Positions 21,826 to 33,172 of a DNA stretch of 64,000 nucleotides are shown here, in pieces; position 1 is the first letter of the stretch; each line of letters begins with the position of its first letter. The notes beneath the pieces were generated by a model, which saw nothing but the letters and a program-made list of their open reading frames with translations, was not told where the DNA came from and did no database searches. This DNA is from Brachypterus glaber (lineage: Eukaryota > Arthropoda > Insecta > Coleoptera > Kateretidae). Location: contig OY294044.1 of assembly GCA_958510825.1 (NCBI GenBank), positions 46,154,626 through 46,218,625 on the forward strand. Reading direction: 5' to 3'. The position numbers were made by a program, and so were the translations under genes.

Positions 21826-22713
21826 GTGCACACCTCCACGGAAAAAAAACGTCTGTTCAAAGATTGTCAAAGAAAACTGTTTGTTGATCTTGAAATGTGA
21901 AGGTGGGCACTTTACAGAAAAGTAATCAGTAAAATTCAAGCTGGTCTTGTTCTCAAGATAAGGAGAGTCTTCCATCGTTACCAATAGTATTTCATAAATC
22001 AAATTAGATCATTCTTGTAGTTCTTTTTGTACATATTTTAAATCTCTTAACAATCATTATTTTCATTACATTTAAAAAAAAGATTAAAAACAGTATTTCT
22101 TAGGTTAATTTTAAGAATGTGTAATATGTTCATTAAAAGACGGCAAACCATATGAAAAAGCTTAAAACAAAGCTCAGTATTTAGTTTTCAAGACTATCAA
22201 ATAAAATTTAAATAACGATCTCTTGAATAGTTAAAAATATATATATATATTTTTAATGCAGCTTTTTTGAAAATTAAACTGCTGTATTGTTTTTCATTTG
22301 TGTCAATTTTAAATGATTTGTCTGATACACTGGCGCTCCATGGCGTGCGCATTTAAAATATTGTCAAATATTTAATATTTTAAACATACTCGTATGTATT
22401 TGTCAAATTCTAAATTTGACATATAACATACCACGGTGGGCTTTAAGCTGACGGAGTTGAAAAAATCGAACACCCCATAACTGACAACGGGATATTGTTT
22501 CTAATGCTTTCAGAATTACATGTTCGTTGAGAACAAAATCGTAGATTTGGCCGTTTTTTATTCCATCAAAAATTAATATATTAGTATATATGTGACCCAA
22601 AAAAAATTTCAAATTAAAAAGTTTGGAGGTCTCACCCCTTAAATTTGTTTATTGGGGTAAGAGTTTCATCCCTAATTTTTTTCAAAATTTTTGAAAAAAT
22701 CTAGAGGTCGCGT
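21826..22713. repeat. Left arm of a large inverted duplication
   Basis: This arm matches the inverse of 23,143-24,635. The inner parts (22,430-22,710 against 23,145-23,420) are nearly identical over AATTTGTTTATTGGGGTAAG and AAACAATATCCCGTTGTCAG. Outer parts are more diverged but keep AAAAAGCTTAAAACAAAG and GTGGGCACTTTACAGAAAAG. The arms are separated by about 430 bp. Matching 60-70 codon open frames in both arms (LNEHVILKALETISRCQLWG) have no known domain. Confidence 0.75.
21901..22000 (+). pseudogene. Broken copy of the USF3 last coding exon
   Basis: Plus strand GGTGGGCACTTTACAGAAAA, then GTAATCAG and CCAATAGTATTT, match the acceptor and terminal codons of the exon at 24,545-24,453. The frame here stops at the fifth codon (TAA), and the middle differs. 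It is a by-product of the inverted duplication. Confidence 0.6.
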
Positions 22714-23808
22714 TATATAGAAGTAACCTTATTTTGAGTCCTACCCTTTCACTAAAAACCGAATTTATCTCTCAAAAATGTTAAAAAAATGTATATATTA
22801 TTTTTTCTGGATACCCTGTATATCCGATAAAAAAATATAGTTGTTTTTATGTGAGGACATATTGGGCTACTCGCACAATGTTTGAAGACAATGAAAAACA
22901 TTTTTTTGTGCCTGTAATTAGACCTAAAATCAAGCAATGTAGTGAATTTTCAAACTTTAAAGGGTACAGCTCGGCCATTTTGAAAGAAAAATTCAGATTT
23001 TTTTGAGGTTAGCAATTTACTATCCCTTTATACCGTTTCGTGTTAAAAATATTTAAACAAAAAATTCTTGGGCCTTAAAAAAATTAAAAAAGCTAAGCAA
23101 ACATATTTTTTGAAAAATGGCTGTGAGCGTCCACTAGATTTTTTCAAAAATTTTGAAAAATATTAGGGATGAAACTCTTACCCCAATAAACAAATTTAAG
23201 GGGTGAGACCTCCAAACTTTTTAATTTGAAATTTTTTTTGGGTCACATATATACTAATATACTAATTTTTGATGGAATAAAAAACGGCTACACCTACGAT
23301 TTTTTTCTCAACGAACATGTAATTCTGAAAGCATTAGAAACAATATCCCGTTGTCAGTTATGGGGTGTTCGATTTTTTCATCTCCGTAAGGTTAAAGCCC
23401 ACCGTGATACACAACAAAGTTAAATATTTTTTTGTTTTATTTCTAATAATAATAATATTAATAATAATATTTATTTATTTATTTATTTCAATATATACGG
23501 CAAACCCCATTACAACAACAATTGTTATAAAACATCTAACAAATTAAAAATGTATACAAAAAAAAACATATAAAATATATTTTGCAATTTTATTTCGTAA
23601 TTTGTTAAAATATTCTGTTAATATGATGTTTTCTTTTCTTTACTACTAACTTTGTAAGTTGTGGTTGCTCCTTGTGGGTTTGACCCGTTTGTACCCCAAA
23701 TCTGTATAGTTAATATTTTTTTCCTAAGACTTCTTTTTTATTTAATGATATTAAAAAGCAAATACTGAACTTTGTTTTAAGCTTTTTATATGGTTTTATG
23801 CCTTTTAA

Positions 23809-24360
23809 CCCTTAACACTGCGTAGATTTAACGCGTGGATAGTGTACAATTTGCGTTTTCTCCCCACTTCGACTAACCGCGACTTTCCGCGTCTCAATAC
23901 CTTTCGGACATTCAGTTCAAGCCCTAAATCCAAACGGAGAAGTTGTTATGTTGCACACTGATTTTTACGTGTTCATTTGAAATTAGGTGGCATAAAAAAT
24001 ACGCCATTACTGTAAGTACGAAATATAAAAACATTGAATTTATTTTTTTTTAGAATTTTATGTTTATGTTGTTTATTTATGATTAAGTTTTTAATTTTAT
24101 CTTATAAATATTTTGTTTTCTTCTAGCAAGTTATTTAAATAAATTTCCCTACCAAGTCAAAATTAACAAAAATTAATATTATAGTACAAATTATATAACT
24201 CATAAAATATTATGTTCTATTGCAATGATAATTAAATAATTAAAGCTATAAAGAACACGTTTAACGATAATAAGTCAAAATTAAAAACAAATTGTTCGAC
24301 TTTTAAATTGTTTACAGGGAGGGGTAATTTTTCCATAAATATTGTGTCTGTGGCAGAGGG
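23809..24360. mobile_element. piggyBac-like non-autonomous element (TTAA site)
   Basis: The ends are TTAA|CCCTTAACACTGC and GCAGAGGG|TTAA. The related duplication arm has a single TTAA at the same place (ATTAAAAGACGGCAAACC at about 22,134), which serves as an empty site. A CpG-rich block (ACCGCGACTTTCCGCGTC) lies near the left end. It contains no open frame of note. Confidence 0.8.
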
Positions 24361-24452
24361 TTAATAAAAATACCACACATAACCTTAAAAATACAGTTAT
24401 CAGATTTAGAATCTGTGTAAAAAGTACTGCAAGAAATATTTAATTTTATTTA

Positions 24453-24545
24453 TTAAATACTATTGCTAATGATTGAGGACTCTCCTGAAGAACTGTTACC
24501 ACTATCTTGACAACCGGACCAGTTAAGATCCCACTGATTACTTTT
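24453..24545 (-). CDS. USF3: USF3 exon 7 (last)
   Basis: After acceptor CACTTTACAG the phase-0 frame reads KSNQWDLNWSGCQDSGNSSS, then GESSIISNSI and a stop. Thirty open codons with matching phase and a poly(A) signal at once downstream support it. There is no remembered homolog for this tail, so it is less certain than exons 1-5. Confidence 0.55.
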   Translation of the reverse strand, partial: KSNQWDLNWSGCQDSGNSSSGESSIISNSI

Positions 24546-27500
24546 CTGTAAAGTGCCCACCTTCTACCTTCAAGATAAACCAACAGTTCTTCTTGATAAT
24601 GTTTTTAAAATAAAGTTTTATTTAGTGGAGGTGTGTGTAAGTTAAAAGGTTATTTTGTGAACTGGGAAGTCTTCAGCCACTGAAACTTTTAACATATAGT
24701 ATTTTTTTCTACGGCTTTAAACAATGTGCAAATCTATAAAGTTAATTAAAAGGATTCTAAATTTTTTAAAGTTAATGATAGATTAGGATAATTTTAATAT
24801 AATAAAAAGTCGTATAGTCGTAGAAAATATATACATTATACTTAATTATTAACCTATCAGTTGAATATGTTCCTTAATTATTATAAAATTATAAATTATA
24901 ATACATAACTTTTTATATATTTTTTTGTACATTCCATTTATTCCAGTATACTTTTTGTTTAACAGAAAATAATTATTTTAGGCTGTGTTCATATAAATTG
25001 TTAAGAATATTTAATGAAAATTTACTAATATTAAATAATAGCTTTCGGTGTTTAAAAATAAACATTTGATTTGTTTATGACTTATTTTATTTAACCCTAT
25101 ATTTATACAAATTTCAGGTACAATGTAGATTTTTATTCTAATCACAATTAATTATTATAACTAAAACTAAACGTAGGCTTGTTGTTAAACGGCATCTACA
25201 ACAAACAAGTTATTAAGTAATATATGGTTTCATTGATCTCAAAAAAGCGTTTGATACGGTTCTTGGCTCAAAGAAATACATGTAGGGAGGAAAAATACAA
25301 ACTAAAATCGTATAATATAATCGAGGAAAATATGAATCTTAAGAGATTTAGAAAAGCTTGCTAAGAATTTAGTACAGAAAGATGGATAGCATAGATGGAA
25401 ATAATTTTAACAGGTAGTTTACTTACTTGTATTGATGAAGTTACACTATTATATCTAGATGTAACAGTGTCCTTGATCCTGGTTTCTGGATAAATATCTA
25501 ACAAAGGACCCTAAAAAGAAATTTTTTAATTTAAAGAATATTTTCGACTTCACCAGTGCTTTTAATACAGAATTAGTTAACAGTTTTTGGTACGATTTAA
25601 TTTTGAGTAATTACTTAGTTCTTAAAGTTAAATTGCCTTACTCATAAATTGTATAGTAAATTTTACAATATTATACAGTTTTTGAAAACGTTTAAAGGCT
25701 AGGATCTAATTACTCCTCCATTATTCACTTGCATCGTTTTATAGAAGTTACAGTTTGGTAACTTTTCTTTCAACGCTATCTACTTAGGGCAACTTGCACC
25801 AACGTTTAAACTGGGATTATCCCGACTAAACTGATTTTAAGTTAAAAATGCCGCGTTTGGATTTGCAATTTTTTAAATTCAAATATTGATTTATTTTTTG
25901 CTTTGTTTTAAAGCTTGAACTTTTTCTACTTTTGTATTTATTTAGAATGATTAATACAGAAACAAAAAATTTACAACTATGTTTTTTGCTCTATCTTCTA
26001 GGAATTGCATGGTTCGCCCTGCAACTGTTTTTTAAATTGTTAAAGTCTTTCTTATTGCCCCAGTTATTATGACTATTTTCTTTTTTTTGTTACTTTTTCA
26101 TTTCGGGTTTAGGAGATTTCAGAATTTTCCTGAAATATTTCGTTTTCAATTAAAATCTACTACATGAATTTGATTGATGCTGCGCTTTACATTTGAAGCT
26201 TAACCGTTTTACATTTTCTCCTGCTAAGCAAGTTAATCAAAAACGTAAAAATAGGTTTAATAAACTTAAGTAGAAGAAAAATAGGGTTACTTCATCCGGC
26301 AGCGGTCTGTAAAACTACCGTTGAACCACCGTTAGACGACAATAGGAAGATGCCGCTGTATGAAGAAACTGTAGAAAAAAAAGTAAAAGACTTGAGCTTC
26401 AAATACAAAACAACTACTCTTGAGTTTGTAGTTTTGAGTTATTTGAAAAAATTACAATATTCAGGAAAATCCTGTTATCTCCTAAACCAAGAGGAATTTT
26501 AATAATTTTAAAAATGGTGCAGTGACTTACCACGCAAACCCTTAAAGATTGGAGAAAAAACAAAGTTGTACAGTACATATTTTATTGCTGTTTTTAAATT
26601 CTAAAATAAAGTTAATTAAAAATTAAGTTCTAAATTAAGACAAAAGTGTAGAAAGTTAAGGCTTAGAAAAAGAATTAGCCAAATCCGTTAAGTACCAAGT
26701 TTTCTAAATATTTGAATTTAAAAAGTGGCAATATATTAGGTGCTCCGATTTTTGCGTTTAAGTGTATATGTAGTATAAAACTGTATCAAAAGCATTGGTC
26801 ATGTCGATAACAATCAACAAGATTTTTTTTATATAAAATAGTTTTTATTAATTATTTTAATTTTACCTTATTCATCTCTGGAAACAGCGTGCACATATTG
26901 AAGTTGGCCAGAGAAGTACCAACACTGTTGATGGAAGGCGATATATCGGGTTGCAAACTAGTTTTACTAACTGGAGCTATTACAGGAGGTGGGAATAGGG
27001 GAGTTGAACTGATTTCAGTATTTTGTTTTGGATACAAATGATTCATATTCTTTAATGCATTATTGGACGACAAAAACGTGTTATGTGATTGAAAATCATC
27101 CGGCAAAATAGGCGAATTTCGACTCCCAGGCATTGATAAAAATTGAATATCAAAGCTTTCGTTGTTGTTTTTCTTTTTGGCTGATTTCTTGTACGCATTT
27201 GAAACTTGTGGTGTTTTTTCATCTCTAGATCGATTTTTATTACCATTGCCACTTTTTTCTTTGGTATTTGAAAATATATTCAAGTTATCAAAATCATGCG
27301 GCGTGACATCGTGCATGAAATTATTCGCGGGAGGGATATACGTTGTTGTAACGTTGCTCATAAACGAATTTGAAGTGTATGTGTTACTTTGAAATGTACT
27401 ACTAAAGTTGTGGCTGAAATTAGCATTGTAATTTTGATTTTGTTGCATATAGTTATTTTCTTGGTTGAATTCCACTGGAGGAAAATAAGGAATTATATTG

Positions 27501-30500
27501 TCTGTTATAAACGGTGGTACTGGCAGTGCTTTTGAAGAATTTGTGTTATAGTTTTGTTTTTTACATGCATCTGTATTAATATTATGGTTATTATGGCCTA
27601 TCAAAGCCTCTGCAGAATAATTGGAAGTGGTATTTTTGGTCTTATTTTCACAAAACAAATCGGTGGTATTGTAACTTGTATTTACCTTTACCTGTTCTTT
27701 ATTTTCCGTAGATTTTCTTTTCTGTTTTATATTTTTACTTCTATTTCCGCTATTTCGTCTAGTTGTAGTCTTAGCAGGTATAACTTCAGTTTTTTCAGTT
27801 TCAACCAACTGACTTACAGATAAGAAATTTGTTTGATTTTCATATGAGTTTGTCTTAGCACGTTTTTTGTTACATTTAAGATCATTTTTCTCAGTGTAAA
27901 TTGGATTGTTTAATCCCAAATCTCCTATAAGCGGATCTAAGAATTGAGGTATTTTAGTTGGTGACCAAGAAAATTGGTTTTCTTCTTGAAAGTTATTTGT
28001 AACTGGCAAATCCAAAGTTTTTCTGGTATCAACAGTATTTGTGTCAACGGTAGGATAAGACGTGGCATTATTGAAATATGATGTTTGTGGATTGTTTATA
28101 TAAGAATTACTCGAATATAAGTTATTATGACTAAAATCATTAGTTTCTTTTGTTAAATTTGATAAGAGGTAATCAGTAGTAGCTCTATTATCTGGTGTTG
28201 TCATCCAATTAATGGGTTGTTTGTTTTGGGTTACAGGCTGTTTGTTTTTATTCTGTACATTGGTATTACCACTGGTAAATTTCTCTTTGGGATAGTTTTG
28301 CGTATTATAGTAATAAGTATCGTTTTTCTTATATTCTGGGTAATTTTCATATGGGTAATAGCCTTTGTTATCAGTTTTAGCAATATTTTTATAATTTTGA
28401 TTGAAATTAGGTTCTGAATAGTTATAACTATAGTTATTACTATTTGTGTATAATGGATTTGTGCAAGATTTAGTTGTACTTAAATAAGAGCATGTGAATA
28501 CCTTATTATGATTATTAGGAGGATTAAAATTATAGTGTGTTTGGTTCGTATACATTTTGTTTTGATTAATATATGGAACTTGTTTATTTTCCATATTTTT
28601 ATCGGTATTTTTCACATTTATTTGATACTGAATTGGTTCCAAGGAAGAACTTGATTTGCTAGCATTACTAAGTCTATGTTCATAATTTTGGGTTGGTAAT
28701 TTTGGATAAGGATCTTTTTGAACAATATTTGAAGTCGTATTGGTCATATGAATATTAGAAGATTGCACTACATTTGAGGTTTGACTTATTGGATGAGCAG
28801 TTTTTGCATGTTGATTGTTAGACGGTTGATTAATAGGCAGATTTTTAATTACATTTTCCTCTTTTTCACTTCTCTGTATGTTATTGGTATTCAAATTACA
28901 AATATTACCAGCATTAGCAACTGTTGTACTGACAGTATTCGTAGTTAATGCACAACTAGTAGTGTTGGGATTATAACTGTTATAGAAACCCATATCTTTT
29001 GAATTAAAGAATGAAAAATTATCTAAATTCAGCAAGCTAGGTGTTAAACTTTCTGGCTGTGATGGAGTAGTTTTTGTCGTGTCCATGGTCCCTATTTGCA
29101 GCAAATTCGGCGTTCCTCTTTGGCTAACCGAATTTTCTTCATCAATAATCTCAGAAACCTTAACTCCGGTTGAAACCAGGGGAAACTTCATTAAATAAGC
29201 GGCAGTGGGTGAAGTGGATTCAGGATTTTGGCAGCCAGAAGGCCCAGCCAAAGATGCAAATATATCATTTGATAATTCTGAATGAGGGAGGTTTAACTCT
29301 AAAGTTTTCATTTCATTTTCAACAGATGATTCTAAAGTTTCCTTCAGTTTTTCCTTTGGTTCTGATATTTTCGCTTTTACATCGGAAGCCTCTATTTTTG
29401 AAGTAGGAAATGTACAAATGTCTTTATTAGATTTTAAAGTATCAGTATTCTTTTCAAGAATAACGGATTCTGTGCCAATTATGTTAGTTTCATTTTTCTT
29501 TAGGTTATTGTCATTTGAAGCTACGGTTGGTTTTGCATTTAGCTTTTCAATTTCTTTACTTAAATCTACATTCTTATTGCACTGATCTTTTCCCTCGTTG
29601 GACTTAATTAAATTGCTTTTATTTAAATTTTCAACTTCTTTTTCACTTGAATCCGCCGCTTTATGTTTTTTCGGTAAATCATCACTTTTCTCTTCAGATT
29701 TACGTTTATCTCCTAATTTTAACTTACCCTCTTTAATTTTTCCAACGGATCTTTTTTGAACCACCTTTTTAACAACTTTTTTCTCAACAGTTTGTGTTTG
29801 ACTTTGACCATTTAACTTCCTAATATTGTCACCATATATGGACGTTAATGCTGGTATAGGCACCTTATTAATTTGAGTAGTAACCCATTTTGGCCTTATC
29901 CACTTCTCTGTTTTGCTTGGTGTTGAAGTTAACACATTACTCATATTAGTTTTGACTTGTGAAGGGATGGTTATAATCTTAGGATTGAGGTTTTTAGGAT
30001 TACTTATGATTGCTTGGTTATTGGTGATGGTATTTTGATTTGAATGTATCACATTAGTTTTGACTTCAGGAATGGTTATAATTTTAGGATTAAGATTTAT
30101 AGGATTACTGATGCTTGCCTGATTATTGGTAATGGCATTTTGATTTGATTGGGTCATAGGAAGAAGGGTACCATTGGCTAATATTAAAGTTTGTCCAATG
30201 GTTGGCTTTATGATGGATGAGACCAGAGGCGTCGTAAACAAGGCCGAATTGGTAATAGCTAAAAAATAATTGAATATCACCTCATAAAATTAAATTAGTT
30301 ATTTTATAAACAAACAAGCCATGACAATATGTAATTATTCACAGTAAATGGTATATTGCATTTCCCAAATACTTAAAAAAATAATAAAAAAATATATATT
30401 TTTTTAAAAGATTTTTTTTTTGAAAAACGAAAAATTACTGAAAAAAAAAATTTTCAAAAAAAAAAACTTTTCAAAACTTTATTTTTAATTTTTCATTTTT

Positions 30501-32786
30501 TTTATTAAATTTTCTCTTTGCGAAAAACGAAAAATAAAACAAAATCAGAAAAAACTTAAAAAAAAACAAAATTCAAAATTTTCATTTTTTTATTTCTTTT
30601 TGGTAGAATTAAGCCTTATAATAAAAGTAATTTTTACTAAAAAATTACGTTAATCGGAATTTTCTTTCAGCTTTTTTCGATTTGTTAGCAATTTAACCCC
30701 CTATAACTTTGTTTTTGGGGGGATTATGATATGTTTTAAAAACAATAGGGATCTTTCCCTTATAGAACTTGATTTTTTCTGAAAATTTCAAGTCGATAGG
30801 ATTATTCGTTCTAGAGTTATCGTGTTCACAAAAATCGTGACATCAGACGGACGGACATTTAAAAAAAAATTTCTTATTTTTTCATGAAACAAAATTTATA
30901 TTCAAGAATTTTTTGTCTAGGACAATTTTTGCTTTTTTTTGAAAATTTGAAACTACCGTATAATATTCTAGCGCAGGCGCTGTGAATAATATAATTTTAT
31001 TTATGATACAACAACGAAAAATACTGTTAGGGCGATTACATGGGGGCTTGCAATAATATTTGTACAATAACTTAAACTTCACAGTGTGTTCATTCCCCCT
31101 CTGAAAGAAGGGTTAAATGAACACACCGTAAAATCACGTTAAATTTTGGTAATCACCATGGTTTGTCATGCTGCAGCTAACCCTCTATTAATTTCATAAA
31201 TACCTGTAGGAGCTGTTGTTGTTCTTAAAAACGTTGAAGGTGTATTGGTAATAATATAACAAGGTGGTCTTACAGATGGTTGAGAAAAAACAATGATACA
31301 GTTTGAATTTTTCATTTTTTTGTTTAATTTGGATTTTGTTACACCTGGAGTTCTTACTGTGAATGCATTCCTTTGTTTTGGTGGTAGCACTAATAATGGA
31401 AGTTTAATCTTTTTCTTTGTCACCTTTTTTTGGGCACTGGGATTATTTGCCCCACTATTTGTATCATCTAAAATAAATACATGTTTTAGGTTCACAAAAA
31501 AAGTCAATTACTCCACACTAAATTCAGCCAAATCTGAAACCACTTTTCCATAAGAAGGAAGCAAAGTCCTTTGGGGGTCTGAGCTTTTTCACTGTCAAAC
31601 TCATGTGTCCAAAAATATTATTATTATTATTATTCGAACTCAGTGAGCGGCAACTAAGCCAATGATAACTGGTGTTTATCTTAAATATAAATTTATATTA
31701 ATATATGTAAAAAAAAGATTTAAATAATAGAACGAAGAATAAACATCACATACTATCATATGTAAGGAAAATATAGATGGTTAAGAGCAGTGATTATAAA
31801 GGAGTTCTTCTTTAATCAATGTTAAGACAGTGATTATAAAGGAGTTCTCTTCTTTAATCAATGTTAAGAGTAATTGACATTTTTTTTTTGTGGACCAGGG
31901 CTGTATTATACTATAATAGTATAACAAATAATTTGTTATACTACAATGTTACTAATTATAAAATCAAGTTTTATTAAATTGCTTAAAGAAATACTGCTAC
32001 TGTATTTTTAGAAAAAAAAAAAATTAAAAAGGAAAAGTTTTGGAAAAAAATAGTTTAAAAATAATATTACCTTTCCCTTCATACAAATGTTTATTATCTT
32101 CAAACTCCTTTTTTTGAATATTTTTTGATTGTTCAGATGATATTTTATTTGACCAGAGTTTAGAAGAAGTTTTAAACTTTTTAACTGAACCAGAAAACTT
32201 GGGTAAGGCAATTTTGGCATCTCTAAGTAAATTTGTAAGTTGTTCATTTCTGGTAAGTAACCGTTTGATCCTCTCTTGTAATTTTTTAATAATTTCCTCT
32301 AAAAAATTAATATAAATTAGACTGTAGCACTAATTCACAGCAGCATTGTAAGGGCGGCCAAATCTAAGTATAAAATGTTTTATATTCTACAAAAAATTTA
32401 TACATAAAAATACCTTAGTGGCTGCAATAGCTTTAAATGCTTGGTACTTGTGTAAACCATATTTAATTCTAAACCCCAAAGAATACTAAGAAATATGGTT
32501 TTCTTACCTTCTGCAACTTTTTTCTCTGAGTTAGGAGCAATTAAACTATCCACCTTATTTTGTAATTCTTGAATATGGGCAAGGGAATTTTGTAAAATAT
32601 CTATATTAGCTATGTTTGAAGATGGATCGTAACATGGTAAAACTTTAGACAATGCTTTAAATGCCTCTTTTATTCTATCTCTCCTATCTTTTTCCCATTT
32701 ACGAATTTTACTAAAAATAAAAAATATATATATTGAAAATTATTTTTGGATAATAAATTAAAAACATACCTTGGTTCACGGGTCAT
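24453..32786 (-). CDS. USF3: bHLH transcription factor, USF3 (KIAA2018) homolog, seven exons
   Basis: The joined exons are 32,786-32,770, 32,710-32,508, 32,298-32,071, 31,467-31,204, 30,258-26,867, 25,510-25,427 and 24,545-24,453, for 1,426 codons before TAA. All phases agree. A bHLH-leucine zipper lies near residues 6-110: a basic stretch KIRKWEKDRRDRIKEAF, helix 2 NIDILQNSLAHIQELQNKV, then a coiled coil. A long Asn/Ser-rich disordered middle follows. Near the C-terminus are SAEALIG (about residue 1,120), IIPYFPP (about 1,160) and LANFNMCTLFPEM (1,354-1,366), which match my memory of vertebrate USF3 motifs in the same order. Vertebrate USF3 is longer, about 2,200 residues. The basic region keeps E and R positions typical of E-box binding. 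Its start is 386 bp from the PEX7 start on the opposite strand. AATAAATAAA directly follows the stop. The USF3 name is inference from motifs; another bHLH gene is possible. Confidence 0.75.
25427..25510 (-). CDS. USF3: USF3 exon 6
   Basis: The acceptor is TTCTTTTTAG and the donor CAA|GTAAGT. It is 28 codons, phase 0 to 0: GPLLDIYPETRIKDTVTSR, then YNSVTSSIQ. It continues smoothly from the LFPEMNK end of exon 5. Confidence 0.65.
25850..26490. repeat. Repeat debris in USF3 intron 5
   Basis: Positions 25,860-26,010 resemble 36,930-37,110 (TTTAAATTCAAATATT, then TTCTACTTTTGTATTT and a shared ATCTTCTAGGA). Positions 26,113-26,145 and 26,455-26,490 are an inverted pair (TTTAGGAGAT, TTTTCCTGAA). 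At 26,284 a TAGGGTTACTTCATCCGGC end matches 10,949. Confidence 0.5.
26867..30258 (-). CDS. USF3: USF3 exon 5 (large)
   Basis: The acceptor is TTTTTTAG|CT, completing an Ala codon in phase 1. The donor is AAG|GTAAAA. It codes for 1,130 residues: an Asn/Ser/Thr/Tyr-rich disordered region with a Lys-rich part near its start (KKVVKKVVQKRSVGKIKEG, KRKSEEKSDDLPKKH, a likely nuclear localisation signal). The three USF3-like C-terminal motifs are also here. Confidence 0.85.
30360..30990 (+). repeat. A/T-rich repeat with CAGACGGACGGACA module in USF3 intron 4
   Basis: AATTTCAAGTCGATAGGATT, CTAGAGTTATCGTGTTCACA and CAGACGGACGGACA lie in the same order as at 1,060. The end GAAACTACCGTATAATATT plus GCGCTGTGAATAATATAAT is shared with 48,350-48,420. 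The first 250 bp are TTTTTC/GAAAAA words. Confidence 0.5.
31204..31467 (-). CDS. USF3: USF3 exon 4
   Basis: The acceptor is TTATTTTAG|AT and the donor ACAG|GTATTT, phase 1 to 1. The peptide is basic: KKVTKKKIKLPLLVLPPKQR, then SKLNKKMKNSNCIIVFSQPS. An alternative reading through the donor stops after 12 more residues. Confidence 0.75.
31620..31870. repeat. ATT microsatellite and 43-bp tandem duplication
   Basis: ATT repeats five times near 31,620. AGTGATTATAAAGGAGTTCT then TTAATCAATGTTAAGA occurs twice at 31,789 and 31,831. It lies in USF3 intron 3. Confidence 0.7.
32071..32298 (-). CDS. USF3: USF3 exon 3
   Basis: The acceptor is ATTTTTTAG|AG and the donor AAAG|GTAATA, phase 1 to 1. It begins EEIIKKLQERIKRLLTRNEQ then LTNLLRDAK, a heptad-patterned coiled coil that extends helix 2 of the bHLH as a leucine-zipper-like dimer segment. 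Confidence 0.75.
32508..32710 (-). CDS. USF3: USF3 exon 2 (bHLH)
   Basis: The acceptor is TTTTTAG|T and the donor GAAG|GTAAGA. It holds the whole bHLH: KIRKWEKDRRDRIKEAFKAL, a loop with LPCYDPSSNIAN, and IDILQNSLAHIQELQNKVDS. This exon determines the family call. Confidence 0.8.
32770..32786 (-). CDS. USF3: USF3 exon 1 (start)
   Basis: A 17-nt coding exon, ATG ACC CGT GAA CCA AG, with donor GTATGT. It joins exon 2 in phase 2 to give MTREPSKIRKW. It is the first ATG directly before the basic region, but an upstream non-coding exon or longer N-terminus cannot be excluded. Confidence 0.6.
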
Positions 32787-33172
32787 GATAATAATTTAAG
32801 GACATATTTTATAATGATTTATTTAATTAAAGCAATTTTATATTAATTTTTATAAACATAACCTCAAAATTTAACTTATGTGACTTTGCAACTACCGAGT
32901 CAGTAGTACAGAAGAACTACTAAATCACTTTGAAAGAATATTAACAAACGGTAATTGTTGATTAATATCTGTTATTATAGAATTAGTTATTAATATTTAC
33001 CAATAATTTAATAACATCATTTTAATTAAAATTATTGCGATTAAGAAATGTGTAGCCGAAACTTTTGAAGAAGAAGAAGAAGAAACCACTGTGAAACGTA
33101 AACACCTTTCAGTGTTTTACAAAAAATCGAATAATCATGAAATAAACGAATTATTTAGTTTTTATTATTAAA
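32787..33172. promoter_or_regulatory. Shared intergenic promoter region of USF3 and PEX7
   Basis: A 386-bp AT-rich gap between divergent start codons. It must contain both 5' ends unless transcripts overlap. A GAAGAAGAAGAAGAAGAAAC run lies just upstream of PEX7. I see no definite factor-binding motif. Confidence 0.5.

Larger units (their letters stand above)
23143..24635. repeat. Right arm of the inverted duplication
   Basis: This is the inverse of 21,826-22,713 apart from a 552-bp piggyBac-like insertion and small indels. It contains the terminal coding exon of USF3, so this arm is probably the source copy. A TTTATT microsatellite near 23,420-23,490 is missing from the other arm. Confidence 0.7.

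Noticed and set aside
22403..23423. Matching 65-69 codon frames in both arms of the inverted duplication
   Set aside because: No domain recognised. Similarity follows from the duplication, and conservation beyond it cannot be judged here.
27052..29406. Several 66-89 codon frames within USF3 exon 5
   Set aside because: They are shadows of the long minus-strand exon in other frames.
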